Part shown: positions 18,958 to 27,968 of the stretch, piece after piece | How the letters are laid out: every line of letters begins with the position of its first letter | Position numbering within the stretch: position 1 is the first letter of the stretch | Source: Vibrio diabolicus | Lineage (GTDB): Bacteria; Pseudomonadota; Gammaproteobacteria; Enterobacterales; Vibrionaceae | Length of the DNA stretch: 64,000 bases | NCBI GenBank assembly: GCA_001048675.1 | Contig: CCKK01000002.1 | Location: forward strand, 868,001 to 932,000 | Direction of reading: 5' to 3' | Translations under genes and position numbers: made by a program | The notes under the pieces: model-generated | The model's database searches: none | The model's input: the letters and a program-made list of their open reading frames with translations, nothing else | Told to the model about the DNA's origin: nothing

Positions 18958-19266
18958 TTAGTTACAGAAAACGCTATGAAGCGCCTTTATTAATGACTCA
19001 ACTCTCGGTTCTGACAACGAATAAAACACTTGCTGTGATGCCTTACGAGCCTTGATCAATTTGTGTTTGCGAAGCACCGTCAAGTGCTGTGAAAAGGCGG
19101 ATTGGCTAAGAAACGAGTTCTTTTGTAGCTCCCCAACACCAACCTCACCTTGGGTCAGTTGGCACAACACCATTAGCCTTTCCGGATGTGCCATTACTTT
19201 TAGGAGATCAGCAGCTTCATTGGCATTGCCTTTCATTGCTGCTACATCCATATCTGTATAGCTCAT
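18958..19266 (-). CDS. BigR/SqrR/YgaV-like ArsR-family repressor (persulfide sensor type)
   Basis: 102 residues with a winged HTH (VGELQKNSFLSQSAFSQHLTVLRKHKLIKARK). Two cysteines, C35 in LMVLCQLTQG and C101 in the last helix (HSVFCN), sit where BigR, SqrR and YgaV carry the pair that forms a disulfide or polysulfide bridge and releases DNA. The vibrio regulator HlyU is related and is the main alternative. Neighbours (YeeE/YedE pair, CoA-disulfide reductase-rhodanese fusion) fit a sulfide/persulfide response. It heads a minus-strand operon and faces the DUF2892 gene across the operator region at 19267-19444. Confidence 0.9.
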   Translation of the reverse strand: MSYTDMDVAAMKGNANEAADLLKVMAHPERLMVLCQLTQGEVGVGELQKNSFLSQSAFSQHLTVLRKHKLIKARKASQQVFYSLSEPRVESLIKALHSVFCN

Positions 19267-19285
19267 GACTCACCTCTATATTAAA

Positions 19286-19382
19286 AACTAAATTAGATAC
19301 TACTAAAGTAACATATTTAGTCAACACTAAATTAGTAATGATTAATTTAGATAAATTAACATTAGACATTTCTAATTTAGAT
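19286..19382. promoter_or_regulatory. Operator region with repeated CTAAATTAG motifs
   Basis: CTAAATTAG occurs at 19288-19296 and 19327-19335; its reverse complement CTAATTTAG is at 19372-19380, and a one-mismatch copy (TTAATTTAG) at 19342-19350. The copies lie between the divergent ArsR and DUF2892 genes, near both starts, and are the likely binding sites of the ArsR repressor. The whole stretch is strongly A/T rich. Confidence 0.75.
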
Positions 19383-19444
19383 AATTATAGTGATGAATAT
19401 CAAAGGATGGCGTTCTCAGTTTGAGAGTACGAAGGAGAAGAGTT

Positions 19445-19630
19445 ATGACGTTAGAAAATGCAGTACGAATTTTTGCAGGCACGATGGTATTGATCTCGGT
19501 CATACTAACCGTATTCGTTCACAGTAACTTCATTTGGTTCACCGTGTTTATCGGCGTTAATCTTATTCAAAGTGCTTACACGGGAATCTGCCCTGCTGCT
19601 TATTTTTTAAAGAAATTTGGTTTTAGATAA
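19445..19630 (+). CDS. DUF2892 small inner-membrane protein
   Basis: 61 residues from the ATG at 19445, which follows GAAGGAGAAG; the ORF extends further upstream, but without a good start. Two hydrophobic helices are separated by a short loop and followed by the conserved TGICPAAYFLKKFG, where a Cys sits at the helix end. DUF2892 proteins are frequent partners or fusion domains of rhodaneses in sulfur-detoxification gene sets, which fits the next gene. No biochemical role is assigned. Confidence 0.88.
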   Translation: MTLENAVRIFAGTMVLISVILTVFVHSNFIWFTVFIGVNLIQSAYTGICPAAYFLKKFGFR

Positions 19631-19701
19631 TCTAGAGCGTAGTGACCTTTCACACAGGCTATTCGTGAAAGGTCAGTTCGCCCTAAAACTTGGAGTTAAA
19701 A

Positions 19702-21405
19702 ATGACTAAGATCTTAATCGTCGGTGGTGTTGCAGGTGGTGCATCTGCGGCGGCGCGTGCTCGTCGTCTAAGCGAAGATGCCGAAATCATCATGTTTGAA
19801 CGTGGCCCATTCGTTTCATTTGCCAACTGTGGCTTGCCTTATCACATCGGCGGCGATATCCAAGAACGCAGTAAGTTACTACTACAAACGCCAGAAAGCT
19901 TTTTAGCACGCTTTAACGTTGATGTTCGCGTGATGAATGAAGTGGTTTCTATTAACCGACAGGACAAAACCGTTACGATCAAAAACCTGTTGGATGAGTC
20001 TGAATACGTAGAATCGTACGATTTTCTACTGCTTAGCCCAGGTGCTGGCCCTATTGTTCCGCCAATCCCAGGTCTCGATAACCCGCTCACCCACTCACTA
20101 CGTAACATTCCAGATATGGATCGCATCATCGAAACGATCCAAATGAACAAGCCAGAGCATGCTACGGTTGTTGGCGGCGGTTTCATCGGTTTAGAAATGA
20201 TGGAAGCCTTCCACCAACTTGGCATTAAAACCTCTCTGATCGAAATGGCAGACCAAGTCATGACGCCAGTAGACCGTGAAATGGCAGGCTTTGCTCATGC
20301 AGAAATTCGTGACAAAGGTGTAGACCTCAAACTTGGCGTCGCGCTTGAATCTGTGAAATTCGTACCTAACGAGCACGTTGCAAGTTTCGACTCTGGTGAG
20401 AGTGAGAAACACCAACACCTAGAAGGTGAATTAGAGTTAACACTGAACAACGGTGAAAAACTCACTACCGATATTCTGATCATGGCAATCGGTGTACGTC
20501 CTGAGACAAAACTGGCGCAAGAAGCTGGCCTTCAAATTGGTGCGCTAGGTGGTATTTACACGAACGAATACATGCAAACCAGCGATCCATCTATCTACGC
20601 TGTCGGCGACGCGATAGAAGAGAAAGACTTCGTGACTGGCGAGCAAACTCTAGTGCCACTTGCAGGCCCGGCAAACCGTCAAGGTCGTATGGCTGCCGAT
20701 AACATGCTAGGTCGCAAAGAAACTTACCAAGGTACACAAGGTACTGCGATTTGTAAGATCTTCGACCTTGCTGTGGCTTCAACAGGTAAAAATGAGAAAC
20801 AATTGAAACGCGCTGGCGTTGAATACGAAAAAGTGTACGTGCATACCGCAAGCCACGCGAGCTACTACCCTGGTGCAGAAGTGGTGTCGTTCAAAATGTT
20901 GTTCGATCCAAAATCAGGCAAGATTTTAGGTGCTCAAGCAGTTGGTAAAGACGGTATCGACAAACGTATTGACGTTATGGCTGTTGCACAACGTGCTGGC
21001 ATGACGGTTGAACAACTGCAGCATCTTGAACTGACTTACGCGCCACCTTACGGCAGTGCAAAAGATGTGATCAACCAAGCGGCGTTTGTGGCAAATAACA
21101 TCATCAAAGGTGACGCAGCGGCGATTCATTACGATGAAATCGACAACCTGACTGAAGATCAAATTCTCCTCGACGTCCGTAACCCGGGTGAATTGGAGTC
21201 TGTTGGTTATCTTGAAGGGGCAATCAACATTCCGGTTGATCAGCTACGCCATCGTATGGGTGAACTACCAAAAGACAAAGAGATTGTGATTTACTGTCAA
21301 GTAGGCTTGCGCGGTAACGTGGCATACCGTCAACTGGTCAACAATGGTTACAAAGCTCGTAACTTGATTGGTGGATACAGAACACTCAAATTCTCGCGCT
21401 TATAA
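19702..21405 (+). CDS. CoA-disulfide reductase fused to a rhodanese domain
   Basis: 567 residues from the ATG at 19702 with GGAG upstream. The N-terminal ~450 residues are a FAD/NAD(P)H pyridine-nucleotide disulfide oxidoreductase (IVGGVAGGASAAARARR; NADH-site GGGFIGLEM) with a single redox Cys, C43, in SFANCGLPYHIGG, as in CoA-disulfide and CoA-persulfide reductases rather than dithiol reductases. The C-terminal ~100 residues are a rhodanese with active Cys 532 in CQVGLRGN. Such fusions reduce CoA persulfides or polysulfides and release sulfide. Placement opposite a persulfide-sensor-type repressor supports a role in reactive-sulfur control. Confidence 0.93.
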   Translation: MTKILIVGGVAGGASAAARARRLSEDAEIIMFERGPFVSFANCGLPYHIGGDIQERSKLLLQTPESFLARFNVDVRVMNEVVSINRQDKTVTIKNLLDESEYVESYDFLLLSPGAGPIVPPIPGLDNPLTHSLRNIPDMDRIIETIQMNKPEHATVVGGGFIGLEMMEAFHQLGIKTSLIEMADQVMTPVDREMAGFAHAEIRDKGVDLKLGVALESVKFVPNEHVASFDSGESEKHQHLEGELELTLNNGEKLTTDILIMAIGVRPETKLAQEAGLQIGALGGIYTNEYMQTSDPSIYAVGDAIEEKDFVTGEQTLVPLAGPANRQGRMAADNMLGRKETYQGTQGTAICKIFDLAVASTGKNEKQLKRAGVEYEKVYVHTASHASYYPGAEVVSFKMLFDPKSGKILGAQAVGKDGIDKRIDVMAVAQRAGMTVEQLQHLELTYAPPYGSAKDVINQAAFVANNIIKGDAAAIHYDEIDNLTEDQILLDVRNPGELESVGYLEGAINIPVDQLRHRMGELPKDKEIVIYCQVGLRGNVAYRQLVNNGYKARNLIGGYRTLKFSRL

Positions 21406-21422
21406 CGGGATAATAAAAACAG

Positions 21423-21454
21423 AGAAAACCGAGGGATTGGTTTTCTCTTTTGTT
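21423..21454 (+). terminator. Terminator after the CoADR-rhodanese gene
   Basis: AGAGAAAACC / GGTTTTCTCT stem with an 8-base loop followed by TTTG. It separates this gene from the convergent racemase gene. Confidence 0.8.
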
Positions 21455-21481
21455 TATTTACATGGACTCAAATCTAACTCA

Positions 21482-22177
21482 TTAACCTTCTATCGCCAAA
21501 CGGACTGCCGCTTGAGCATGGATAGAAGTGGTATCAAGTAGCGTAACATCGGTGTGACTTTGGTTTACAAGTAAGGCAATTTCAGTGCACCCGAGAATCA
21601 CAGCTTCAGCTCCCTGCTCTTTTAGTTTTTCAATGATTTTCAGGTATATCGTTCTCGATTCCTCTTTGATTTCACCTTGGCATAACTCTTTATAAATAAT
21701 GTTATGCACTATAGAGCGATCATCTTGAGCAGGAGTTATGACATCCAGCCCATAGAGGTCGGAAAGCCGTCCTTTGTAAAAGTCTTGCTCCATTGTGAAT
21801 TGAGTACCTAGGAGTCCGACCTTTTGAACCTCTTTCTCACGAAGTAACTCAGCAGTCGCGTCTGCGATATGTAGTATGGGGATATTAATGCTGGCTTCAA
21901 TTTGAGGAGCAACTTTGTGCATTGTGTTCGTACAAATAAGAATAAAATCAGCGCCCCCTTTTTCTATTGAAGATGCAGCATCAGATAGAATACTTGCCGT
22001 TTCTTCCCATTTACCTTGGTGTTGAAGTTTCTCTATCTCTGAAAAATTCACGCTATACATACAAACTTTTGCGGAATTTAGGCCACCTAACGCCTCTTTG
22101 ACCCCTTCGTTGATCAATTTGTAATAACTAAGCGTCGACTCCCAACTCATGCCGCCTAGAAGACCGATAGTTTTCAT
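21482..22177 (-). CDS. Aspartate/glutamate racemase family protein
   Basis: 231 residues from the ATG at 22177, which has GGAG at 6 bases; an upstream in-frame start lacks this. A cofactor-independent two-base racemase fold is indicated by MKTIGLLGGMSWEST, the first catalytic Cys in LICTNTMHK and the second in VILGCTEIALL. It most resembles aspartate racemases of the YgeA type, interconverting L- and D-aspartate (or glutamate). A specific substrate is not proven by sequence. It is followed by a PhzF isomerase gene upstream on the same strand, separated by ~145 bases. Confidence 0.9.
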   Translation of the reverse strand: MKTIGLLGGMSWESTLSYYKLINEGVKEALGGLNSAKVCMYSVNFSEIEKLQHQGKWEETASILSDAASSIEKGGADFILICTNTMHKVAPQIEASINIPILHIADATAELLREKEVQKVGLLGTQFTMEQDFYKGRLSDLYGLDVITPAQDDRSIVHNIIYKELCQGEIKEESRTIYLKIIEKLKEQGAEAVILGCTEIALLVNQSHTDVTLLDTTSIHAQAAVRLAIEG

Positions 22178-22321
22178 ATAACTCTCCAATCGTTATACAC
22201 CACTATGGGAGGGGTGTTTTTACAAACAAAATCAACCACGTGAATAGACAGCCTTCTAGCTTTGTCACTAGTGAGAACTGGATAAACCTGCAATCAGAAA
22301 AACGAGAACCAAAAAGGACGA

Positions 22322-23122
22322 CTACGCAATTCTCATATCTCCTCGCAACATTGTTACCGCACTTCCAGAAAGCTTAACGCATTCCGGATTCAATAATTCT
22401 GTATAAACAACTCCACTTCTCTTGGATGCTTGAAAGCCTTTTAATTGCGCTTTACCGAGCTCTTTAGCCCAGTAAACACATAAAGCGCAATGAGCAGAAC
22501 CTGTCACTGGATCCTCATCAACACCCACCCAAGGGGCAAAATAGCGAGAGACAAAATCAGCGTCAGTGCTTGATTGAGCAGTGATAACAACTCCACGACC
22601 TTTTTGTTTAAGTAACGCACTAAAATCAGGTTCGAGTTGCTCTATCAAAGACTCATCATTGATGACGATCAACTGCTTATTATCAAACTGACCATAAGCA
22701 ATTACATCAGCCACATCGAGCCCTAAGCCGTGAAGCAAATCTGTGTTAATACTTGCTCGCATATCTAAAAGAGGGGCAGGAAACACCAAATGAATGTCCT
22801 CATGATCAAGTTGTGCAGTTAAAACGCCGGATAGCGTGCCAAACTCAATGGTATCACCTGTACTATATAACCCTTGCTCTCTCAGTACGTGCGCCGTGGC
22901 CAATGTGCCATGTCCACACAAAGCGACTTCCGTTTCAGGTGTAAACCAACGAAGTTGCATTGTATTTAATGACAGAAACGCGGTTTCAGATAGTGACATC
23001 TCTGCCGCTATGGCCAACATCATTTCCTCATCAAGGCTTGATTCTGTGATACACACACCTGCAGGATTGCCTTTGAACACATCTGATGTAAACGAGTCGA
23101 CCTGAAAAATTTTAACTTCCAC
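22322..23122 (-). CDS. PhzF-family isomerase/epimerase
   Basis: 266 residues, usual length for the PhzF/DAP-epimerase fold. Features: IFQVDSFTSDVFKGNPAGVC at the start, the catalytic Glu in EMSLSETAFL, FTPETEVALCGHGTLATAHVL, and in the second half GVDEDPVTGSAHCAL. Family members isomerise or epimerise carboxylic acids; outside phenazine clusters the substrate is usually unknown, as here. There is no phenazine gene nearby. The gene stands alone on the minus strand. Confidence 0.92.
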   Translation of the reverse strand: MEVKIFQVDSFTSDVFKGNPAGVCITESSLDEEMMLAIAAEMSLSETAFLSLNTMQLRWFTPETEVALCGHGTLATAHVLREQGLYSTGDTIEFGTLSGVLTAQLDHEDIHLVFPAPLLDMRASINTDLLHGLGLDVADVIAYGQFDNKQLIVINDESLIEQLEPDFSALLKQKGRGVVITAQSSTDADFVSRYFAPWVGVDEDPVTGSAHCALCVYWAKELGKAQLKGFQASKRSGVVYTELLNPECVKLSGSAVTMLRGDMRIA

Positions 23123-23263
23123 AAAATATCCTTAAGTTCTATCAACCACTGTAGAACCATTAGCAGCGCTTAGTGCATTTGTACCACGTAATGTATTGCA
23201 CCAGTTCTTTGAGCAGTAAACCTTTATTAACTAAGAAGAAACCACTTTTTCTTCTGATGGGAT

Positions 23264-23740
23264 TTATTGGTATTTTGCCGAAGTAATGAACTCACCGAAT
23301 GTTTCACACCAAACAACAACAGTATTGTATTCAGAAATGGAAATCCCTTGAGGAACCTCAACAACGAAGTTATTGAATGTTTTGACATCACCAACCAAGC
23401 TCATCTCAGATTTAAGGTCATTAAACGCTTGTTCCGTTTCGACAAACTTAGGAGATAGATAGAGTTTATAGTCTGGTCCGGGAGCGAGTTTTCCTACCAA
23501 CGTAATGACTTCAGAACTCAAATGAATTTCTCCCTCTCCCCAATGAAAAGCGTCGCTACCTTTGAGTTCCCTCTTAAACACTGCGCTGTATTCTGCACCT
23601 TGCTTGCTCTTAGCAACTTGCTCATCGGTCGGCGCAGGCGGTGCAATAAGAATCGGTAAAGTATAGATACCTATCGCAATACCAATCGCAACAGCCACTA
23701 AGTGGCTTAACGTTAATTTAATTATACTTTTCAAGGTCAT
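23264..23740 (-). CDS. DM13-domain membrane-anchored protein
   Basis: 158 residues. Residues ~9-32 form one hydrophobic helix, an uncleaved anchor or signal. The rest is a DM13 domain: AFHWGEGEIHLS, LVGKLAPGPDYKLYLSPKFVET and the hallmark VVVWCETFGEFITSAKYQ ending with its conserved Cys. DM13 domains have been proposed to act in redox or cytochrome-like electron transfer; that role is not proven. It probably faces the periplasm. Confidence 0.88.
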   Translation of the reverse strand: MTLKSIIKLTLSHLVAVAIGIAIGIYTLPILIAPPAPTDEQVAKSKQGAEYSAVFKRELKGSDAFHWGEGEIHLSSEVITLVGKLAPGPDYKLYLSPKFVETEQAFNDLKSEMSLVGDVKTFNNFVVEVPQGISISEYNTVVVWCETFGEFITSAKYQ

Positions 23741-23970
23741 CTATCTTCTTGTTAGTTTCATCAGCTTAGATTTCGGCTCAAATACAGACATCCGTCAGGT
23801 TATACGTCTAATAGCCTAATTTCATTAATATTATACACAAGCTGGACCAATGCGCCTTAATTGCTGCCTTTTAGAGTGCTATCCAATAACCCCGTTATTA
23901 ACGAAAATAACTATTTAAACTCAGCCCCCTAAGCGCCTTCGACGAAATGATCTAAAGGCAAAGTGAGCAA

Positions 23971-24003
23971 TTAAAAACGGCTGATAATTGATATCAGCCG
24001 TTT
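23971..24003 (-). terminator. Terminator of the YdeP-like gene
   Basis: AAACGGCTGAT / ATCAGCCGTTT stem with a 7-base loop; on the minus strand it is followed by TTTTTAA. It lies 35 bases after the stop of the minus-strand molybdoenzyme gene. Confidence 0.85.
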
Positions 24004-24037
24004 GCTTATCTGGAATGTCGTTGTGCTGGTTTGGGAA

Positions 24038-26362
24038 CTATTCTGCTTCCACCAAAGCGATCTTATCGGATGTCGATTTTTCCAATTTGATCGCAATAAA
24101 CTTAGAGGTTGGCGTAAACGTTCTATCCCCATAACTATCTAAAGGAACCAATGGGTTCGTTTCTGGATAGTAAGCCGCCGCCTGACCTGCTGGCACGTCA
24201 TAGGCAACAAGCGTAAATCCGCTCACGCGACGCTCAACGCCATCTTCCCATAATGACACCATGTCCACTTTGTCGCCCGGTTCAAAACCGAGTTTACGAA
24301 TATCCACTTCATTGATGAACAGCACTTCGCGCATGCCAAATACACCACGATAACGGTCATTCAAACCGTAAAGTGTCGTATTGTATTGGTCGTGTGAGCG
24401 CATGGTTTGCAAAATCAAATCTGGCTTTTGGCCTTTTTCGAGTATCGCTTCGCTGATCAACTGCTTCGGCAACTCGCTAGAGCTGAACTGTGCTTTGCCG
24501 CTTGGTGTATTCCATCGACGCTCGGCAGCTGGGTTTACCAAGTGGAATCCACCCGGGTGTTTAAGCTTATGGTTAAAGTCGGTAAAGCCCGGAATCGTGT
24601 CGGCAATCAAATCGCGAATTCGGTCGTAATCTTCAATCGCCCACAACCAATCAATTGGTTTTGCCCCGAGTGTAGCATTGGCAATACCGGCAATAATCGC
24701 TGGTTCTGAACGCAAATGCTCCGAACGCGGTTTTAGCTGACCAAATGAGATATGCACCATGCTGAAGGTATCTTCAACCGTCACGCCTTGTGGGCCAGTC
24801 GCTTGCTGATCAATCTCGGTACGGCCTAAGCATGGAAGAATAAGCGCATCTTTACCTGTGACAAGGTGAGAACGATTTAACTTCGTCGAAATGTGTACGG
24901 TTAAATTACAGTTTCGCATCGCGCTGTGCGTACGTTCTGTGTCTGGCGTTGCTTGTGCAAAGTTACCGCCCAAACCGATAAATACTTTCGCTTGCCCTTC
25001 TTCCATCGCTTTAATGGCTTGCACAGTGTTGTGGCCTTCACCACGCGGGACGGCAAAGTTAAATCGACTTTCAATTCGATCCAACAACAGATCTGAAGGT
25101 TTTTCATCAATACCCATCGTACGGTCGCCCTGAACGTTACTGTGACCACGCACTGGTGAAAGACCCGCGCCCGGCTTACCAACGTTACCTCGTAACATTT
25201 GCACGTTTGCGACTTCTTTAATGGTTGGCACAGAGTGACGATGCTGAGTCAACCCCATTGCCCAACACATGATCACACGTTCTGCACGTCGATACATGCT
25301 CGCCACCATCTCGATTTCACTTAAATCAAGACCCGATTGTTCCGCGATGTGTTCCCAAGAGGTTGCGTCCACTTCAGCCAAATACTCATCAATACCTATC
25401 GTGTGTTGCTTGATGAATTCACGGTCAAATACCGCTTTGCCACCGTTTTGCAATGCCTCGCGTTCCCATTGCAGCAAGAACTTCGCGATGCCACGAAACA
25501 CTGCCATGTCTCCACCTAAAGCAGGACGCAGGTACGCCGTGTTTGTAGGCTCTGAGCCATTACTCAACATCTCAATCGGCATTTGTGGGTTTTGGAAACG
25601 CTCTAATCCGCGCTCTTTGAGCGGGTTTAGACAGATAACCTGTGCACCACGTTTTACCGCTTCGCGCAGAGGTTCAAGCATTCGTGGGTGGTTCGTGCCC
25701 GGGTTTTGACCTATCACGAAAATCGCGTCGGCTTCTTCAAAATCATCAAAGATCACTGTGCCTTTACCAACACCAATGGTGTCTTTCATCCCTATTGCAC
25801 TGGCTTCGTGGCACATGTTGGAACAATCTGGGAAGTTGTTGGTACCGAATGCGCGCACAAATAGCTGATACAAAAACGCCGCTTCGTTGCTTGCACGACC
25901 AGAGGTATAAAACTCCGCTTGGTGCGGCGAATCCAATTGATTGAGATGTTTCGCGACAAGAGCAAAAGCCTCATCCCAAGAGACTGGCACATAGTGATCG
26001 GATTCAGCATCGTATCGCATTGGGTGCGTGATACGGCCTTGGTATTCCAACCAGTAATCGGTTTGCGTTGAGAGAGAAGAAACGCTGTGATTGGCAAAAA
26101 ACTCAGGATCAACCAGACGATTGGTCGCCTCCCAGTTTACCGCTTTCGCGCCATTCTCACAGAAATTGACTTTACCACTATCTGGCGACTCACCCCATGC
26201 ACATCCCGGGCAGTCGAAACCGCCATTTTGGTTGGTTTTGAGCATAGTGCGAATGTTTTTAACTGCATTTTCACTGCCCCACCAACTTCTGGTTACGGCT
26301 TTCAGTGCACCCCAACCACCAGCTGGACCTTTGTATGCTTTTATTTGTTCTTTTTGGCTCAC
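24038..26362 (-). CDS. FdhF/YdeP-family molybdopterin oxidoreductase
   Basis: 774-residue molybdenum bis-MGD enzyme of the YdeP type, related to formate dehydrogenase H. N-terminal Fe-S ligands are seen in GFDCPGCAWGE (C51, C54) and VNFCENG (C68). Then follow HLNQLDSP, the region NFPDCSNMCHEAS where FdhF has its active-site residue, IFVIGQNPGTNHPR and a C-terminal MGD-binding domain (MRSHDQYNTTLYGLNDRYRGVFG). There is no selenocysteine TGA. In E. coli YdeP has been tied to acid resistance; the true substrate is unknown. It is divergent from a LysR gene and close to FdhD, which sulfurates such cofactors. FNR sites lie upstream. Confidence 0.92.
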   Translation of the reverse strand: MSQKEQIKAYKGPAGGWGALKAVTRSWWGSENAVKNIRTMLKTNQNGGFDCPGCAWGESPDSGKVNFCENGAKAVNWEATNRLVDPEFFANHSVSSLSTQTDYWLEYQGRITHPMRYDAESDHYVPVSWDEAFALVAKHLNQLDSPHQAEFYTSGRASNEAAFLYQLFVRAFGTNNFPDCSNMCHEASAIGMKDTIGVGKGTVIFDDFEEADAIFVIGQNPGTNHPRMLEPLREAVKRGAQVICLNPLKERGLERFQNPQMPIEMLSNGSEPTNTAYLRPALGGDMAVFRGIAKFLLQWEREALQNGGKAVFDREFIKQHTIGIDEYLAEVDATSWEHIAEQSGLDLSEIEMVASMYRRAERVIMCWAMGLTQHRHSVPTIKEVANVQMLRGNVGKPGAGLSPVRGHSNVQGDRTMGIDEKPSDLLLDRIESRFNFAVPRGEGHNTVQAIKAMEEGQAKVFIGLGGNFAQATPDTERTHSAMRNCNLTVHISTKLNRSHLVTGKDALILPCLGRTEIDQQATGPQGVTVEDTFSMVHISFGQLKPRSEHLRSEPAIIAGIANATLGAKPIDWLWAIEDYDRIRDLIADTIPGFTDFNHKLKHPGGFHLVNPAAERRWNTPSGKAQFSSSELPKQLISEAILEKGQKPDLILQTMRSHDQYNTTLYGLNDRYRGVFGMREVLFINEVDIRKLGFEPGDKVDMVSLWEDGVERRVSGFTLVAYDVPAGQAAAYYPETNPLVPLDSYGDRTFTPTSKFIAIKLEKSTSDKIALVEAE

Positions 26363-26601
26363 GACTTTACTCCTCGCAGATATACCAGCAAGCAGGGTGC
26401 CCGTGAAAACAAGCGCGTTATTTATTGAGATAATGCGGAAGTATTGAAGGGCTTAGTTTCTAATCCATGTATTTTTTAATCCAAATAAGTAACCACTCAA
26501 CATGCTCTCGCTTGTCCGAGCGTTTACTTATCTAGATTCTTGCTATCGGATACCCGCCTACTGTTTCTAAGACTGTTAGATTCAATTTGCATTGTTGCGC
26601 C

Positions 26602-26615
26602 TTGATCTAAATCAA
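26602..26615. promoter_or_regulatory. Perfect FNR box, proximal to the ydeP-like gene
   Basis: TTGATCTAAATCAA matches TTGAT-N4-ATCAA exactly, 240 bases upstream of the molybdoenzyme start. Confidence 0.85.
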
Positions 26616-26866
26616 AGATTAAGTCGTTATTCAATATGCGTCCAATTGATAATCCTGACCGAGTGATAAACCAAATCTATGACGAATTTTTCCACTGACG
26701 GTCATCACATTTTTAATCAATACAGTTTATGAGGTTAATCGTTTTCCCATTCGATTCCACCTAGTTCGCTTAACGAACTCAATAAAATCGGCATTCTTGA
26801 TAATAGATAGTATCTATCACACTATAGATACTTTAAATTTGACCCTAATTAATATCAGGAATAGCC

Positions 26867-26880
26867 TTGATTCAGATCAA
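26867..26880. promoter_or_regulatory. Perfect FNR box, proximal to the lysR gene
   Basis: TTGATTCAGATCAA matches TTGAT-N4-ATCAA exactly, about 151 bases upstream of the LysR-family ATG. Confidence 0.85.
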
Positions 26881-27030
26881 TTTTGAGTGTGGTTTTATTC
26901 TTGACTTGGTTTTGTTTTTCCATTTCCCAGTTAAAACGCTCCAGCGCTTAAAAAGTACGGTAGTGCTGTGCCCTTTTTAGGGAGTTCCCCCCCGTACATG
27001 TGACTCACAACGTAAGGTGAACAAGCCATT

Positions 27031-27915
27031 ATGGATATCAAACAACTTAAATATCTCATCGCACTTGAACAGACCAAACACTTTGGTCAAGCCGCCGCAT
27101 TGTGCCACATTACGCAGCCTACCTTGTCCATGAGAATCCGAAGCTTAGAGGAAGAACTCGACCTCGAATTAATCCAGAGAAGTCAAAGATTTGAAGGATT
27201 TACTGAAGCCGGAGAACGCATTTTAGCTTGGGCAAAAACCGTCTTAGCCGCTCATGATGGATTGCAAGCCGAAGCCGCCAACTGCCGTGGTCAGTTGGTC
27301 GGTTCACTTCGGCTTGGAATGGTGCCACTCGCCAGCCAAAACCCGATGCAATTGCTCAAACCATTAGCTCAACAGTTCCCTGAGTTACGCTTTCAAATAC
27401 TCTCCATGACGACCGAACAGATCATAGACCAACTCAATCGCAATCAGCTTGATTTGGGGATGTGTTATGTCGATCAAGTCAACACCGCTTACTTCGATGT
27501 TATCGAGCTAGATTCGACCAAACTTGGCGTTTTATTCGATGAGCGTCATTTTGATTTTGCCGAATCTGAAGTGTTGTGGGAGTCACTCAATAACATTCCG
27601 CTAGGGCTGCTTTCGAAGGGCATGCACTATCGCCACTCGATTGATCTTAGCTTTGTGAGTAAAGGGCTAGTTCCACAAACCGTCATTGAAAGTAACTCCA
27701 CCTTTCACTTGATCCAAGCAGTAACCAGTGGCCTTTGTTGCGCCATTATGCCGCTGAATTGTGGATTGGAAGAGTTGAACGATACGCTTCGCATTATCCC
27801 TATCGAAGAAGCCGCCGTTCACGCACCGCTAGGTTTGTTAAAGCGAAAACAAGAACCCTTCTCCGCGCTAACCGATCAGTGCTTTGCAGAAGCAAAAAAC
27901 ATATTCAATCGATAA
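27031..27915 (+). CDS. LysR-family transcriptional regulator
   Basis: 294 residues: N-terminal HTH (MDIKQLKYLIALEQTKHFGQAA, ITQPTLSMRIRSLEEEL) and a periplasmic-binding-like effector domain (LGMVPLASQNPMQLLKPLAQQF). The layout resembles OxyR/CynR-sized regulators; the effector domain has cysteines (GMCYVDQ, SGLCCAIM), but the OxyR C-x8-C pair is not evident. It lies upstream of fdhD (53 bases) and opposite the YdeP-like gene, so it is likely their regulator; this is inference. It starts at ATG with an AAGGTGA upstream. Confidence 0.93.
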   Translation: MDIKQLKYLIALEQTKHFGQAAALCHITQPTLSMRIRSLEEELDLELIQRSQRFEGFTEAGERILAWAKTVLAAHDGLQAEAANCRGQLVGSLRLGMVPLASQNPMQLLKPLAQQFPELRFQILSMTTEQIIDQLNRNQLDLGMCYVDQVNTAYFDVIELDSTKLGVLFDERHFDFAESEVLWESLNNIPLGLLSKGMHYRHSIDLSFVSKGLVPQTVIESNSTFHLIQAVTSGLCCAIMPLNCGLEELNDTLRIIPIEEAAVHAPLGLLKRKQEPFSALTDQCFAEAKNIFNR

Positions 27916-27968
27916 CAAGAATACACACGTCAATTTTTGGCATAGACAACGGCTTATGAGGTGATTTC

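Larger units (their letters stand above)
26363..27030. promoter_or_regulatory. 668-bp divergent control region between ydeP-like and lysR genes
   Basis: No credible gene is seen. It contains two perfect FNR boxes (listed separately) and several palindromes: AGTTCG-CTTAA-CGAACT at 26763-26779, GATAG-TAT-CTATC at 26806-26818 and TATCTAT / ATAGATA at 26811-26830. The palindromes may be LysR or other operators; this is inference. Confidence 0.6.

Noticed and set aside
26363..27030. Protein-coding gene in the long ydeP-lysR gap
   Set aside because: Only short frames with no start signals or family features; the region is better explained as control DNA.
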